Shown: one piece after another, positions 8,867-18,000 of the stretch
How positions within the stretch are numbered: the stretch's first letter is position 1
How the letters are laid out: every line of letters starts with the position of its first letter
Origin: Compostibacter hankyongensis
GTDB taxonomy: Bacteria > Bacteroidota > Bacteroidia > Chitinophagales > Chitinophagaceae
Assembly (NCBI RefSeq): GCF_039541075.1
Contig: NZ_BAABFN010000001.1
Location: 992,001 to 1,056,000 of the forward strand
Length of the DNA stretch: 64,000 nucleotides
Direction: 5' to 3'
Notes under the pieces: generated by a model
The model's database searches: none
Told to the model about the DNA's origin: nothing
What the model saw: the letters and a program-made list of their open reading frames with translations, nothing else
Program-made: the position numbers and the translations under genes

Positions 8867-10417
8867 TTAGATAACCAGCCGGTCGATCTTCCCGTTCTTC
8901 AGCTGCAACGAGCGGGTGACGCAGGCGGGGATTTCCTCCCGGTAATGCGATACGTAGATGAGCGTTTTACCGGGACGGTCGCAGACCGCTTCGATGATCT
9001 TTTTAAAGCGCGCCTTCTGCTCCTGATCCAGCCCCTGGCAGGGCTCGTCGAGGATCAGCAGGGGCGGGTTCTTGACCAATGCCCGCGCCAACAGCACCAG
9101 CCGCTGCTCGCTGGCGGACACCTGTCTGAATTTCTTTTCCGAAAGGGATGCAATGGCCAGCAGCTGCATCCATTCTTCAGCAAGCCTGACCTGTTCCTCC
9201 GTCGGCTTATGCTGCAGCCCCATGGTATCAAAAAAACCGGAAAGCACTACATTTTTGCAGGTGTTGGCCGAAGTGAAATACTGGTGGAGCTCAGGGGAGA
9301 CAAAACCGGTTTTGCGTTTCAGCTCCCAGATGCTTTCTCCGCTGCCCCGCCTTCTGTCAAAAAGATAAATCTTATTCGCATAGGCCTGGGGGTTATCACC
9401 GGTGATCAGGCTGAGCAGGGTGGATTTTCCCGCTCCGTTGGGGCCGGTGAGCGCCCACTTGGAACCCCTTTCCACTTTCCAGCTGATATCGTCAAGGATC
9501 ATAGTATCGCCGTATTTCACCTTTACGTTCTCCATACGTACGGCAAAGGAAAACCGGTGATCTTCGTTTCCGGCAGGGGTCAGCTTTTCCAGCTGTACCG
9601 GATCGATGAAAGGGCCTGTTGCTGACGCTTCCCGCTGCGCTTCCCGGAGTTGCAGATACTGCTTACGTGTAAAAGCGCCTTTCACCTTACCGGCGTCCAG
9701 CTCCAGCACATGGGTAATACAATCCGGGAGCTCCTGGGGGGTGGTAACCAGGATGATGGTGATGCCGGCGGCAATGAATTTTTCCAGCAGCTCATGAAAG
9801 AAAGCCCGCGTCTGCACATCCAGCCCGGTAAACGGACTGTCCAGCAGCAGCAGCTCCGGCTGCTGCATCAGCGCTGCCGCGATCATCAGCCGGCGCGTTT
9901 CACCATTGGAAAGCTTGATTAAGGTCTTGTCCAGCAGCGGCGTCAGCAGCAGCAACGTTTCGATGTCTGCCGGGGTAAAGCGGGGCCGGAGACCGGCTAC
10001 CTGCCGGCTGACCCTGTCCGCGGTTTGTTCGAGGAACGCACGAACAGTAGGCGCGTCGTCGGAATCATAAGCATGAAAGCGTTGCTGATAATAGAAATCC
10101 GTGGTATGGGAGAGGTTGCGGAAATGATGATGATGGGATACTACAGCGATCAGGTTGCGGAAGTTGAACAGCGGATCCGTGATGGTATGGCGGGCTGCAT
10201 AGTCCGCAAAAAAAGGATAACGGATGCCGCCTCCCGAGATGTTGTATTTGCCGAGCAGGGTATTCAGAAAAGTGCTTTTGCCCGATCCGCTGGGGCCGGT
10301 GACCGCCCACTGCTCCCCCCGGTTTAGCCGGAAAGACAGGTCTTCGAACAAAACCTGGTCTGTATAGCGGACCGTAAGGTGATCCATAACGAGAAGGGCT
10401 GTATGATCTGTCTGCAT
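8867..10417 (-). CDS. Twin ATP-binding cassette protein (ModF-like)
   Basis: Two ABC ATPase domains lie in one soluble 516-residue chain with no membrane segments. Domain 1 has Walker A GPSGSGKST (41-49), signature LSNGE and Walker B LLLLDSPFTGLD. Domain 2 has Walker A GPNGAGKST (about 322-330), a degenerate signature VSASE and Walker B LLILDEPCQGLD. Architecture and length match the ModF/PhrA-like class, whose role is unclear (molybdate uptake or repair were proposed for relatives). No permease gene is adjacent, so transport is not supported by context. In domain 1 the Walker B Glu is replaced by Ser (LDSPF), so that site is probably slow or inactive. Confidence 0.85.
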   Translation of the reverse strand: MQTDHTALLVMDHLTVRYTDQVLFEDLSFRLNRGEQWAVTGPSGSGKSTFLNTLLGKYNISGGGIRYPFFADYAARHTITDPLFNFRNLIAVVSHHHHFRNLSHTTDFYYQQRFHAYDSDDAPTVRAFLEQTADRVSRQVAGLRPRFTPADIETLLLLTPLLDKTLIKLSNGETRRLMIAAALMQQPELLLLDSPFTGLDVQTRAFFHELLEKFIAAGITIILVTTPQELPDCITHVLELDAGKVKGAFTRKQYLQLREAQREASATGPFIDPVQLEKLTPAGNEDHRFSFAVRMENVKVKYGDTMILDDISWKVERGSKWALTGPNGAGKSTLLSLITGDNPQAYANKIYLFDRRRGSGESIWELKRKTGFVSPELHQYFTSANTCKNVVLSGFFDTMGLQHKPTEEQVRLAEEWMQLLAIASLSEKKFRQVSASEQRLVLLARALVKNPPLLILDEPCQGLDQEQKARFKKIIEAVCDRPGKTLIYVSHYREEIPACVTRSLQLKNGKIDRLVI

Positions 10418-10654
10418 GTGGCGTCTTATGTGGAAATTCTTCCGGGAATAACGGCCTCAAACCTATAGCAGGGCAGGGAAAGAGGGTAATTTTATTTGAA
10501 AGGGATTACGATGGCTAAATGATGTAGAAGTTTTATAATAATCTGATTTATAGATGATTAGTCAATATGCCTCCCGTTGTTCACCGCCCCTCTTTTGCGG
10601 ACTGCGCGGTTGCTGCTGTGGTAATAATGGGTAACTTTATCGCAAAAATCAAAT

Positions 10655-12007
10655 ATGCGCTGCACGGTGACGGCTGTTTTCGTTTTCCTCCTGGCGGGCC
10701 TGAAGACCGGTATGGCACAGGAATTGCCGGATGACAGCGGCATAAGCGCGCTTGTCCGTGCCGTATCGGCAGACAGTCTGAGATCCTATGTGGAAAAGCT
10801 GGTCTCTTTTGGCACCCGCCATACCTTAAGCAACCGTACAGACCCGGAGCGTGGCATCGGCGCGGCGCAGCACTGGCTGCTGCAGCAATTCCGCAGCTTT
10901 TCCGCTGAAGGCAAAGGCAGGCTGAAGGTGACGCTGGATACCTGGCAGCAACCCGCAGACGGCAAAAGAGTAAACCGTCCCATCGTAATGGCCAATGTAA
11001 TGGCCGTACTGCCGGGCACGGATACGGCGGACCACCGTGTTTTTATCATCACCGCTCACCTGGACAGTCGCCGTACAAATGTCATGGACAGCACCGGCGA
11101 TGCCCCCGGCGCCAACGATGATGCCAGCGGGGTGGCCGCCTTGCTCGAAATGGCCCGCGTGATGGGTTCTCATCCCCGGGCAGCTACCATAATGTGGGTA
11201 GCGGTAAGCGGTGAGGAGCAGGGATTGCTCGGGGCCGCTCACCTGGCGGAAAAGATGAAACAGGCGCATCGCGAAGTGGCTGCGATGATCAACAACGATA
11301 TGATCGGACAAAGCACAGCGGGCGGCACGGACCTGCAGGACAATACCCGCGTCCGGGTGTTCAGCGAAGGCATTCCCCGGGCAGAAACGCCTGCGCAGGC
11401 CGCCCTCCGCCGGGCCACGGGCGGGGAAAACGACAGTCCCTCCCGGGAGCTGGCGCGGTATATCAAAGCCGCTGCTGATCGCTATGTGGATAATCTTACC
11501 GTGAAGCTGATATACCGGAGCGACCGTTTTTTGCGGGGAGGCGACCACTTGCCTTTTACCGAGCGGGGCTATACAGCCGTACGGATCACCGATTATTATG
11601 AGAATTATACGCATCAGCACCAGGATGTCCGGAAGGCGAACGGTATAATTTACGGGGACCTGACCCGTTTCATGGACTTTGCCTATCTGCGGAAAAATAC
11701 CGGTTTGAACCTGGCGGCCGTTGCCGAGCTGGCCGCGGCGCCCTCGGTACCGCAGGAGGTAAAGATGGATGTGCGCGAGCTTTCCAATAAAACGCGGCTG
11801 TACTGGAAAGCGCCGGCTCACGGCCGGGTGAAAGGATATTATGTGCTGATGCGTGAAACCGATCAGCCGATGTGGCAACGGCGGTTTTTTACCAGCAGCG
11901 AAACATTGATCCTTCCTTATTCAAAAGATAATTATTTCTTTGCGGTACAGGCGATAGGGGAAGACGGCAGCCGCAGCCTGCCGGTGTTTCCCGCGATAGG
12001 AAGGTGA
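10655..12007 (+). CDS. Secreted M28-family zinc aminopeptidase with C-terminal Fn3-like domain
   Basis: A signal peptide (cleavage after GMAQ, about residue 22) precedes an M28 peptidase domain. The two-zinc ligands can be read: His135 in AHLDSR, Asp155 in GANDDASG, Glu188 in SGEEQG with the catalytic Glu187 beside it, Asp215 in NNDMIG, and His320 or His322 in YTHQHQD. A fibronectin III-like domain follows from about residue 370 (VKMDVRELSNKTRLYWKAP). The enzyme probably trims N-terminal residues from peptides outside the inner membrane. A weak -7 element (TAACTTTA, 10632-10639) lies 15 bases before the ATG. Confidence 0.92.
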   Translation: MRCTVTAVFVFLLAGLKTGMAQELPDDSGISALVRAVSADSLRSYVEKLVSFGTRHTLSNRTDPERGIGAAQHWLLQQFRSFSAEGKGRLKVTLDTWQQPADGKRVNRPIVMANVMAVLPGTDTADHRVFIITAHLDSRRTNVMDSTGDAPGANDDASGVAALLEMARVMGSHPRAATIMWVAVSGEEQGLLGAAHLAEKMKQAHREVAAMINNDMIGQSTAGGTDLQDNTRVRVFSEGIPRAETPAQAALRRATGGENDSPSRELARYIKAAADRYVDNLTVKLIYRSDRFLRGGDHLPFTERGYTAVRITDYYENYTHQHQDVRKANGIIYGDLTRFMDFAYLRKNTGLNLAAVAELAAAPSVPQEVKMDVRELSNKTRLYWKAPAHGRVKGYYVLMRETDQPMWQRRFFTSSETLILPYSKDNYFFAVQAIGEDGSRSLPVFPAIGR

Positions 12008-12338
12008 AAGGCGGGTTCCCTGACCCCTAATAGGGGAAGAGGTAAAAGATAAAAGGTGAAAGGTGAAAGGTAAAAGGTAAAAGGGCGAAAGGCATATAGC
12101 AGTTTAAAGTCTAAGGTTCAAAGTCTAAAGTTCATTTTCGGACAATCAACCTTGGATGTTAAATGCGCAGCATTGGCAACGAAGTTGATTTATTTTTAAA
12201 TAGTGTTGCCGAACTGCGTTTCACTGAGACCTATGAAAAACATTGTACGCGAAGTAAACTTTGGACTTTGGACTATTGAACCAGAAACCTCAAATCAGAA
12301 ACGTCAAACCAGAAACCTCGAAACCGGATTTTAACGAC
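12008..12338. repeat. Intergenic repeat mosaic 2 with a full 100-bp element
   Basis: This 331-base gap is almost entirely repeat. In order: a CCCCTAATAGGGG palindrome (12024-12036), AAAGGTGAAAGG-type runs (about 12038-12090), AGTCTAAGGTTC/AGTCTAAAGTTC words (12101-12133), element copy 1 (listed separately), an inverted partner CTTTGGACTATTGAAC (12266-12281), and CCAGAAACCTC words up to about 12325. An open frame from 12261 runs through the last part into the next gene but merely translates repeat. Confidence 0.85.
12160..12258 (+). repeat. 100-bp palindromic element, copy 1
   Basis: This 99-base sequence recurs in inverted orientation at 43205-43304 with six substitutions and one indel. It can fold as nested stems: AAA(TG)CGCAG with CTGCGTTT, GGCAAC with GTTGCC, and ATTTA with TAAAT around a TTTT loop, followed by a tail of about 40 bases. 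TAAA occurs directly at both ends, which could be a target duplication or part of the element. Confidence 0.85.
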
Positions 12339-13676
12339 ATGCGAAAATATCTGTTCATAACGTTTTGCGGATTGTTGGGTATGCTGGATGCGTCTTCTTT
12401 GCATGCGCAGGGGATGGCGCTGCCGCAGACTGCAGCGACGGAAAGCGTGGTGATCGCAAAGAACACTACCGCTGATTTCCGGCAGCGGTTTTACGAAGGA
12501 TTGCTCAAATGGAGCATCCTGAAAAATATTTCCCTGCCGCTTACGGATGCGGACAACGCCTATGACTTCCGGGGCAGCTTCTGGCCCATGGAGCTGATCC
12601 TCTATCATACCGATTATGCCCGCGAACGGCTGAAGTATGCTTTTTCCATGGTCGACCGGCAGAACGCAGATTTTCAGCGGGCGCTGGTGGAAGTGGTATA
12701 TACGAATTTTCCCACGGCCTTCCGGCCCGAGGTGATCCGGCTGATGCAGCGGACCACAAACGCCAAGGTTTTTGCTATCTGCGCCAATTATCTCTGGCGG
12801 GGCGGGACAACGCCGGATGCGCTGCCCGCCATTCTGGAAGGACTGCGCAGCCGGTTTGATACGGCGCGGGACAACCCCGTGATCATGATGCTGAAAGCCG
12901 ATCTGGGAAGAGCGCGGCACGCGCCGCCGCCGCTTCCCGATCTCCGCGACCTGCTGGGGCTGCAGTTTGCGCCGGGCCTGCCGGTGCTGTACAGCTTCCA
13001 GCGGCGCAACCGCGATTATCCGGGTATGGTCGTCGTGCGCGGGCCGGACGGGCGCTTTGTCCGCAATGGCGACGGAAGTGTTTTCGCCGTACCCCAGCTG
13101 GCGCGTTCCATCTCCAACCTGCCTTTTTACCTGACCAACGGCAATACGCCGCAGGGCGTCTACCGCATGTCGGGGTTCGCCGTTTCCCGCAGCCAGTTTA
13201 TCGGCCCTACGCAAAATATCCAGCTGTCGCTGCCCTACGAGATCCCGGTGGACAGCTTTGTGATCAACTATATCGGGGCAGACAGCTGCTGGCAGAAGGA
13301 GGCCTACCACGATCTGCTGCCCGCTTCCTGGCAGTCGTACCTGCCGGTATACGATGCCTTTTATGCCGGTAAGGCGGGACGTTCGGCCATCATCGCGCAT
13401 GGTACCACTATCGACCCTTCTTTTTATAAGGGCCAGGTATATTATCCGCAGACGCCTTCCGAAGGCTGCCTGTGTGCGCTGGAAACCTGGTCGCCGGCCG
13501 ACGGCAGCCGCACCAGCAGCTACCAGCAGCAGCTGGTGGATGCGCTGAAAAGCACCGGAAGTCCGGTGGGTTATGCGGTAGTGATCGAGCTGGACGATAA
13601 AGCCGGCCCGGTTCAGCTAAACGAATTGCTGCCTTTCATCCGCAGAGCGGAAAACACAGGAGCCGCTGCTCCGTAA
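12339..13676 (+). CDS. Secreted protein with L,D-transpeptidase-like (YkuD-like) Cys motif
   Basis: A 445-residue exported protein (signal peptide to about LHAQ, residue 24). The N-terminal 200 residues look helical and repeat-like. Near the C-terminus, AHGTT (His354) is followed by PSEGCLC (Ser374, Gly376, Cys377), resembling the H-x(n)-S-x-G-C catalytic motif of YkuD L,D-transpeptidases, although the 19-residue spacing from His to Ser is longer than usual. A peptidoglycan cross-linking or remodelling role is inferred, not shown. I chose the ATG at 12339 because the upstream part of the frame is translated repeat and lacks a signal peptide. Confidence 0.65.
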   Translation: MRKYLFITFCGLLGMLDASSLHAQGMALPQTAATESVVIAKNTTADFRQRFYEGLLKWSILKNISLPLTDADNAYDFRGSFWPMELILYHTDYARERLKYAFSMVDRQNADFQRALVEVVYTNFPTAFRPEVIRLMQRTTNAKVFAICANYLWRGGTTPDALPAILEGLRSRFDTARDNPVIMMLKADLGRARHAPPPLPDLRDLLGLQFAPGLPVLYSFQRRNRDYPGMVVVRGPDGRFVRNGDGSVFAVPQLARSISNLPFYLTNGNTPQGVYRMSGFAVSRSQFIGPTQNIQLSLPYEIPVDSFVINYIGADSCWQKEAYHDLLPASWQSYLPVYDAFYAGKAGRSAIIAHGTTIDPSFYKGQVYYPQTPSEGCLCALETWSPADGSRTSSYQQQLVDALKSTGSPVGYAVVIELDDKAGPVQLNELLPFIRRAENTGAAAP

Positions 13677-13722
13677 TAAGCTTCTTTTTTTCTGCTATGC
13701 CATGCTCCGGCAGCATGCGTAG

Positions 13723-14544
13723 TTATGCCGGCGGGGGAGGCTGCAGCGGCGCTTTCGTGGAGTCCGCCGGTGTTGCCGGCGTGGTCGGTGCCGGCAGCAG
13801 TTCCGCCGGACCTTCCGGAGGAGCAGTCTCTTTCTTCGATGGTTTGGGCGCCTTTGGCCTTGGTGTCCAGAGCGGAATTTTATAGCTGATGCTGTAATTG
13901 AAATCGAATATGGCGTTGTGCATGCCCTTGCCGTAACCGGGGATGACGTAGGGCCGTACCTGTTTGTCCACATTCGGAGTGGCCAGCACCCGCAAGCGCA
14001 GGCTCCACCCGAGGAACAGGTTTTGCAGCACTTCAGCCTTCATACCTACCACCGCTTCCACCCATTGCGGCATCAGCGTGCGCTTGTCGAAGCTGCCCTC
14101 CGTATTGCCCCAGTAGGGGTCGGTAACCAGGTAATAAGGAATGGTTCTTTGCATGCGGGCGATGCCATAGCGGAAGCCGACATAAACGATGCTGTTTTCG
14201 AAAGGAAACTGGGGCTTGAGCATGTTGTAATCGATCCCGAAACGGCCGAAGATACCGCTGGAGCGGTAGGCAAACTCGGGTTTGTTATCAACATGCGTCC
14301 GGTTCCAGCCGGCATCGACAGCTATGTACAGGTTGCTGTCTATCCGCGCATCCCCGTTGATCTCCACATCCGTGCGGGCAGGTTGTACATAATGCATGGC
14401 AATGCGGCTCAGATCGGCCCCGATGCGTATGCCGTATTTCAGGTCGGAGGGATACTGGGCATAGCCCTTCCCCGCCGCAAGCAGCAGCGCGATGGTCAGC
14501 AATGCAGGCAGACCTTTAAAAATAAAGTTTAAGGTTTTCGACAT
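13723..14544 (-). CDS. DUF6048-like outer-membrane or surface protein
   Basis: The protein (273 residues) has a signal peptide (cleavage after GYAQ) and a beta-rich body with alternating aromatic residues (YVGFRYGIARM, AVDAGWNRTH) like a small outer-membrane beta barrel. The last 45 residues are Pro/Ala/Thr-rich and low in complexity. I place it in the Bacteroidota family DUF6048 from its opening (YGIRIGADLSR) and its neighbour; its function is unknown. Its start overlaps the end of the upstream gene by 29 bases, so the two are probably translated from one message. Confidence 0.7.
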   Translation of the reverse strand: MSKTLNFIFKGLPALLTIALLLAAGKGYAQYPSDLKYGIRIGADLSRIAMHYVQPARTDVEINGDARIDSNLYIAVDAGWNRTHVDNKPEFAYRSSGIFGRFGIDYNMLKPQFPFENSIVYVGFRYGIARMQRTIPYYLVTDPYWGNTEGSFDKRTLMPQWVEAVVGMKAEVLQNLFLGWSLRLRVLATPNVDKQVRPYVIPGYGKGMHNAIFDFNYSISYKIPLWTPRPKAPKPSKKETAPPEGPAELLPAPTTPATPADSTKAPLQPPPPA

Positions 14545-15031
14545 TGCTGGTAGTGATATCGGGTCGGTTTATCCAAACGGAATCAATATAGTGCCGGGTA
14601 AAATGTACGGAATCCAGCGTATAGTTAGTAGAAAATCCGCATCCGGGCGATATGAAATGTAAGCTGCGTTTATACATTACCGTTATCGTATCGCCTCCGT
14701 GGCTTGTGGAATCGGTCTGCAGATAAAAGCGGGTGGTGTCCGCGGTTTGCTTCAGCGGCACAAAAACGCTGTTGACAGGCTGGTTGAGCGCGAGCAGGCT
14801 GTCTTCCCGGCCTATGCCGTACATGGTAAGGGCGGGCAGTGTGGTATCGGCTTCCCTTTCATCATCTATCATATAATGAAAGGTAATACCCAGGAAGCTG
14901 TCCACCGGCGCATTGCAGCTTTTTGAGTCGTCACAGGACGACAGGCCGCTGATGCCGGCAAGCAGCAACAGGATAGCCGGGATATGGAATAGCTTTATTT
15001 TCACGTCGGGCTCAGACTGTTTCGGCTGCAA
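14516..15031 (-). CDS. DUF6452-like lipoprotein
   Basis: This 171-residue lipoprotein has a hydrophobic signal ending GLSSC and conserved-looking cysteines after it (SCNAP, SPGCGF). The family is of unknown function and is typically encoded next to DUF6048 genes in Bacteroidota, as here. A GTG nine codons into the frame would give a more standard signal peptide (KIKLFHIPAILLL) and is a possible true start. It lies 1 base downstream of uvrA and overlaps the next gene by 29 bases, so transcription from the uvrA promoter is plausible. Confidence 0.7.
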   Translation of the reverse strand: MQPKQSEPDVKIKLFHIPAILLLLAGISGLSSCDDSKSCNAPVDSFLGITFHYMIDDEREADTTLPALTMYGIGREDSLLALNQPVNSVFVPLKQTADTTRFYLQTDSTSHGGDTITVMYKRSLHFISPGCGFSTNYTLDSVHFTRHYIDSVWINRPDITTSNVENLKLYF

Positions 15032-15032
15032 G

Positions 15033-17918
15033 TTAGCTTTTATCTGCTTTTAATTCCGTCTTCAGGAACCGGGCCGTATGGCTGGTCTTGTGGCGGGCCA
15101 CCGCTTCCGGCGTACCGGTGCAGAGGATGGTGCCGCCGCCTTCCCCGCCTTCGGGTCCCAGATCGATGAGATGATCCGCCACCTTGATCACGTCCATGTT
15201 ATGCTCGATCACCAGCACGGTGTTGCCTTTGTCCACCAGGGTATTGAGCACATTCAGCAGCAGCTGTATGTCCTGGAAGTGCAGGCCGGTGGTCGGTTCG
15301 TCGAGGATATAGATGGTTTTCCCGGTATCTTTCTTGGACAGCTCGGTGGATAGCTTTACCCGCTGGGCTTCCCCGCCCGAGAGGGTTACGGCGGACTGAC
15401 CCAGGGTAATGTATCCCAGCCCTACCTCCTGCAGCACTTTGACCTTGCGGAGCAGATAAGGCACCGGCTCAAAAAATTCCACAGCTTCATCCACCGTCAT
15501 GTTGAGCACATCCGAAATGGATTTTCCCTTGTACCGGATCTCGAGCGTTTCCCGGTTGTAGCGCCTGCCGTTGCATTTCTCGCAGGGTACATATACATTG
15601 GGCAGGAAGTTCATTTCGATGACCCGCATGCCGCTGCCTTCGCACACGTCGCAGCGCCCGCTTTTGACGTTGAAGGAAAACCGGCCGGCGTTGTAGCCCC
15701 TGATCCTGGCTTCGGGTACCTGGGCAAAGAGCTGGCGGATATCGGTAAAAAATCCGCAGTAGGTGGCCGGGTTGCTCCGTGGAGTGCGGCCGATGGGAGA
15801 CTGGTCTATCTCGATGACCTTGTCCACATACTCCAGCCCGCTTATACTGTCGTAGGAGAGCGGCTGCAGCTTTGAGTTGTAGCAGTGGCGGGCCAGTATG
15901 GGATAAAAAGTGTCTTTGATGAGGGTGGACTTGCCGCTGCCGGATACGCCGGTCACGCAGATAAAGGTGCCGAGCGGGAAGCGGGCGGTAACATTTTTCA
16001 GGTTATTGCCGCGGGCCCCTTTCAGCACCAGCTCATGACCGTTGCCTTTTCGCCGGACAGCGGGTACGGCAATCTCTTTTTTCCCGCTGAGATAGGAAGC
16101 GGTGGGCGTTTTCAGCTTCAGAAAATCTTTGGGACTGCCTTCGCCCACGATCCTGCCCCCGTGGATGCCCGCGGCGGGACCGATATCCACGAGGTGGTCC
16201 GCCTGCAGCATAATGTCTTTGTCATGCTCTACCACGATAACGGTATTGCCGGTGTCCCGGAGGTTTTTCAGGGCATTGATAAGGCGGTGGTTATCGCGCT
16301 GGTGCAGCCCGATGCTGGGCTCATCCAGGATGTAGGTGATGCCGACCAGCTGGGAGCCGATCTGGGTGGCCAGACGGATACGCTGCGACTCTCCCCCGCT
16401 GAGGGTCCTCGTAGGGCGGTTCAGCGTAAGATAATTCAATCCCACGTCGAGCAGGAAGCTAAGGCGGTCCCGGATCTCTTTGAGCACGTCTTTGGCAATG
16501 GTCACCTGTTTGCGGGACAGCCGCTTTTCTATGTCTTCGAACCAATGGAATAGTCCCTGCAGGTCCTGTTCGCCCAGCTCGTGGATGTTTTTCCCGTCGA
16601 CGAGAAACCAGAGACTTTCCTTTTTCAGCCTGGCGCCCCCGCACTCGGGGCAGGGAGCCATTTCCATAAAACCTTCCGCCCAGCCGCGGAGGGCATCCGA
16701 GGTGGTGTCGTTAAAAAAGCGCTTTACGGTGTTGACCACTCCTTCGTACTCGGTGGTATAGACGGAGGAGCCGTTTTCGTCAAAGTCCAGCTCCATATCC
16801 ACGCTGGCGTTTTCATCACCGAAAAGCAGGAGGTTTACCACCTTCTCCGGCAGCTTGCTGACCGGTACGGAAAGGGAGAACTTGTATTTCCGCGCCAGCT
16901 GCTGAACCTGCCGGAAGGCAAAGGTTTCCCGCGCTTCGCCCAGCGGGGCGATACCGCCTTCGTTGACAGATTTGCTCCCGTCGGGCAGCACTTCCTTCAG
17001 GTTGACCTGGTAAATGGTGCCCAGCCCTTTGCAGCGGGGACAGGCGCCATAAGGCGAGTTGAAGGAAAAGGTATTGGGGGAGGGCTCTTCGTAAGAAATG
17101 CCCGTATCCTCACACATCAGCTGCTTGCTGTATACCGTATCTTTTTCTTTTTCCTTCCCTTCGGCCAACACGTTTACAAACATCAGGTCCTTGCCCAGCT
17201 CAAGCGTTTTCTGCACGCTCTGGCTGATGCGGGCGCGGGAAGGAGGGGTTACCTGCACACGATCCACCACCAGCTCTATATCGTGCACTTTGTACCGGTC
17301 CACCTGCATACGGGGGGCCAGGTCTTTTATCTCTCCGTCCACGCGGACCTTCAGATAGCCCTGTTTGCGAAGCTGCTCAAACAGCTCCCGGTAATGACCT
17401 TTCCGGCCCCGGACCACGGGCGCCAGCAAGGTGAGCTTGCGTCCGGGAAAATGTTGGTAGAGGTGCTCTACGATCTCTTCCTCGGAGAAGCGTACCATCT
17501 TTTTGCCCGTATTATAGGAATAGGCCTCCCCGATACGGGCATACAGGAGGCGCAGGAAGTCGTAAATCTCAGTGACGGTGCCTACGGTAGAGCGGGGATT
17601 GCGGTTGGTGGTTTTCTGCTCGATGGAGATCACGGGAGAAAGACCGGTGATCTTGTCCACATCGGGACGCTCCATGTCGCCGATAAACTGCCGGGCATAG
17701 GCCGAAAAGCTTTCCAGGTAGCGGCGCTGCCCTTCGGAGTAAATGGTGTCGAAGGCCAGCGATGATTTGCCGCTGCCGCTGATGCCGGTAACGACCACCA
17801 GCCGGTTTTTGGGCAGGCGGATACTGATATCTTTCAGGTTGTGTTCCCGCGCCCCGTATACGGCTATGCTTTCATTATCAGGGGCAACAGGGTTTGGGGA
17901 ACGGGATTGTCTGGGCAT
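15033..17918 (-). CDS. uvrA: Excinuclease ABC subunit A
   Basis: UvrA recognises bulky DNA lesions and loads UvrB in nucleotide excision repair. The 961-residue chain has two ABC modules: Walker A GISGSGKSS near the N-terminus and GVSGSGKST near residue 655, signatures LSGGESQRIRLATQ and LSGGEAQRVKLSTEL, and Walker B segments YILDEPSIGLHQRDN and YILDEPTTGLHFQD. Zinc-binding CxxC pairs are visible (CPRC, CPEC, CDVC, CEKC). Length and order are normal. Confidence 0.98.
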   Translation of the reverse strand: MPRQSRSPNPVAPDNESIAVYGAREHNLKDISIRLPKNRLVVVTGISGSGKSSLAFDTIYSEGQRRYLESFSAYARQFIGDMERPDVDKITGLSPVISIEQKTTNRNPRSTVGTVTEIYDFLRLLYARIGEAYSYNTGKKMVRFSEEEIVEHLYQHFPGRKLTLLAPVVRGRKGHYRELFEQLRKQGYLKVRVDGEIKDLAPRMQVDRYKVHDIELVVDRVQVTPPSRARISQSVQKTLELGKDLMFVNVLAEGKEKEKDTVYSKQLMCEDTGISYEEPSPNTFSFNSPYGACPRCKGLGTIYQVNLKEVLPDGSKSVNEGGIAPLGEARETFAFRQVQQLARKYKFSLSVPVSKLPEKVVNLLLFGDENASVDMELDFDENGSSVYTTEYEGVVNTVKRFFNDTTSDALRGWAEGFMEMAPCPECGGARLKKESLWFLVDGKNIHELGEQDLQGLFHWFEDIEKRLSRKQVTIAKDVLKEIRDRLSFLLDVGLNYLTLNRPTRTLSGGESQRIRLATQIGSQLVGITYILDEPSIGLHQRDNHRLINALKNLRDTGNTVIVVEHDKDIMLQADHLVDIGPAAGIHGGRIVGEGSPKDFLKLKTPTASYLSGKKEIAVPAVRRKGNGHELVLKGARGNNLKNVTARFPLGTFICVTGVSGSGKSTLIKDTFYPILARHCYNSKLQPLSYDSISGLEYVDKVIEIDQSPIGRTPRSNPATYCGFFTDIRQLFAQVPEARIRGYNAGRFSFNVKSGRCDVCEGSGMRVIEMNFLPNVYVPCEKCNGRRYNRETLEIRYKGKSISDVLNMTVDEAVEFFEPVPYLLRKVKVLQEVGLGYITLGQSAVTLSGGEAQRVKLSTELSKKDTGKTIYILDEPTTGLHFQDIQLLLNVLNTLVDKGNTVLVIEHNMDVIKVADHLIDLGPEGGEGGGTILCTGTPEAVARHKTSHTARFLKTELKADKS

Positions 17919-17965
17919 AATGTCACTTCAAAAGACTGTAAAGTTAGGGAAACCGCAAACATCTC

Positions 17966-17973
17966 TATCTTTG
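17966..17973 (+). promoter_or_regulatory. Bacteroidota -7 promoter element for ccmB
   Basis: TATCTTTG ends 27 bases before the ccmB ATG, in the 82-base gap between uvrA and ccmB, which are transcribed away from each other. Confidence 0.6.
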
Positions 17974-18000
17974 GGTCCATTTATAACAACAAATCCCGGG

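Noticed and set aside
12261..12338. An N-terminal extension of the transpeptidase-like protein
   Set aside because: It encodes repeat words (CCAGAAACC) and would bury the signal peptide.
16581..17765. A 394-codon open frame antisense to uvrA
   Set aside because: It mirrors the conserved UvrA frame and reads as His/Gly-rich low-information sequence, as expected for the opposite strand of a GC-rich gene.
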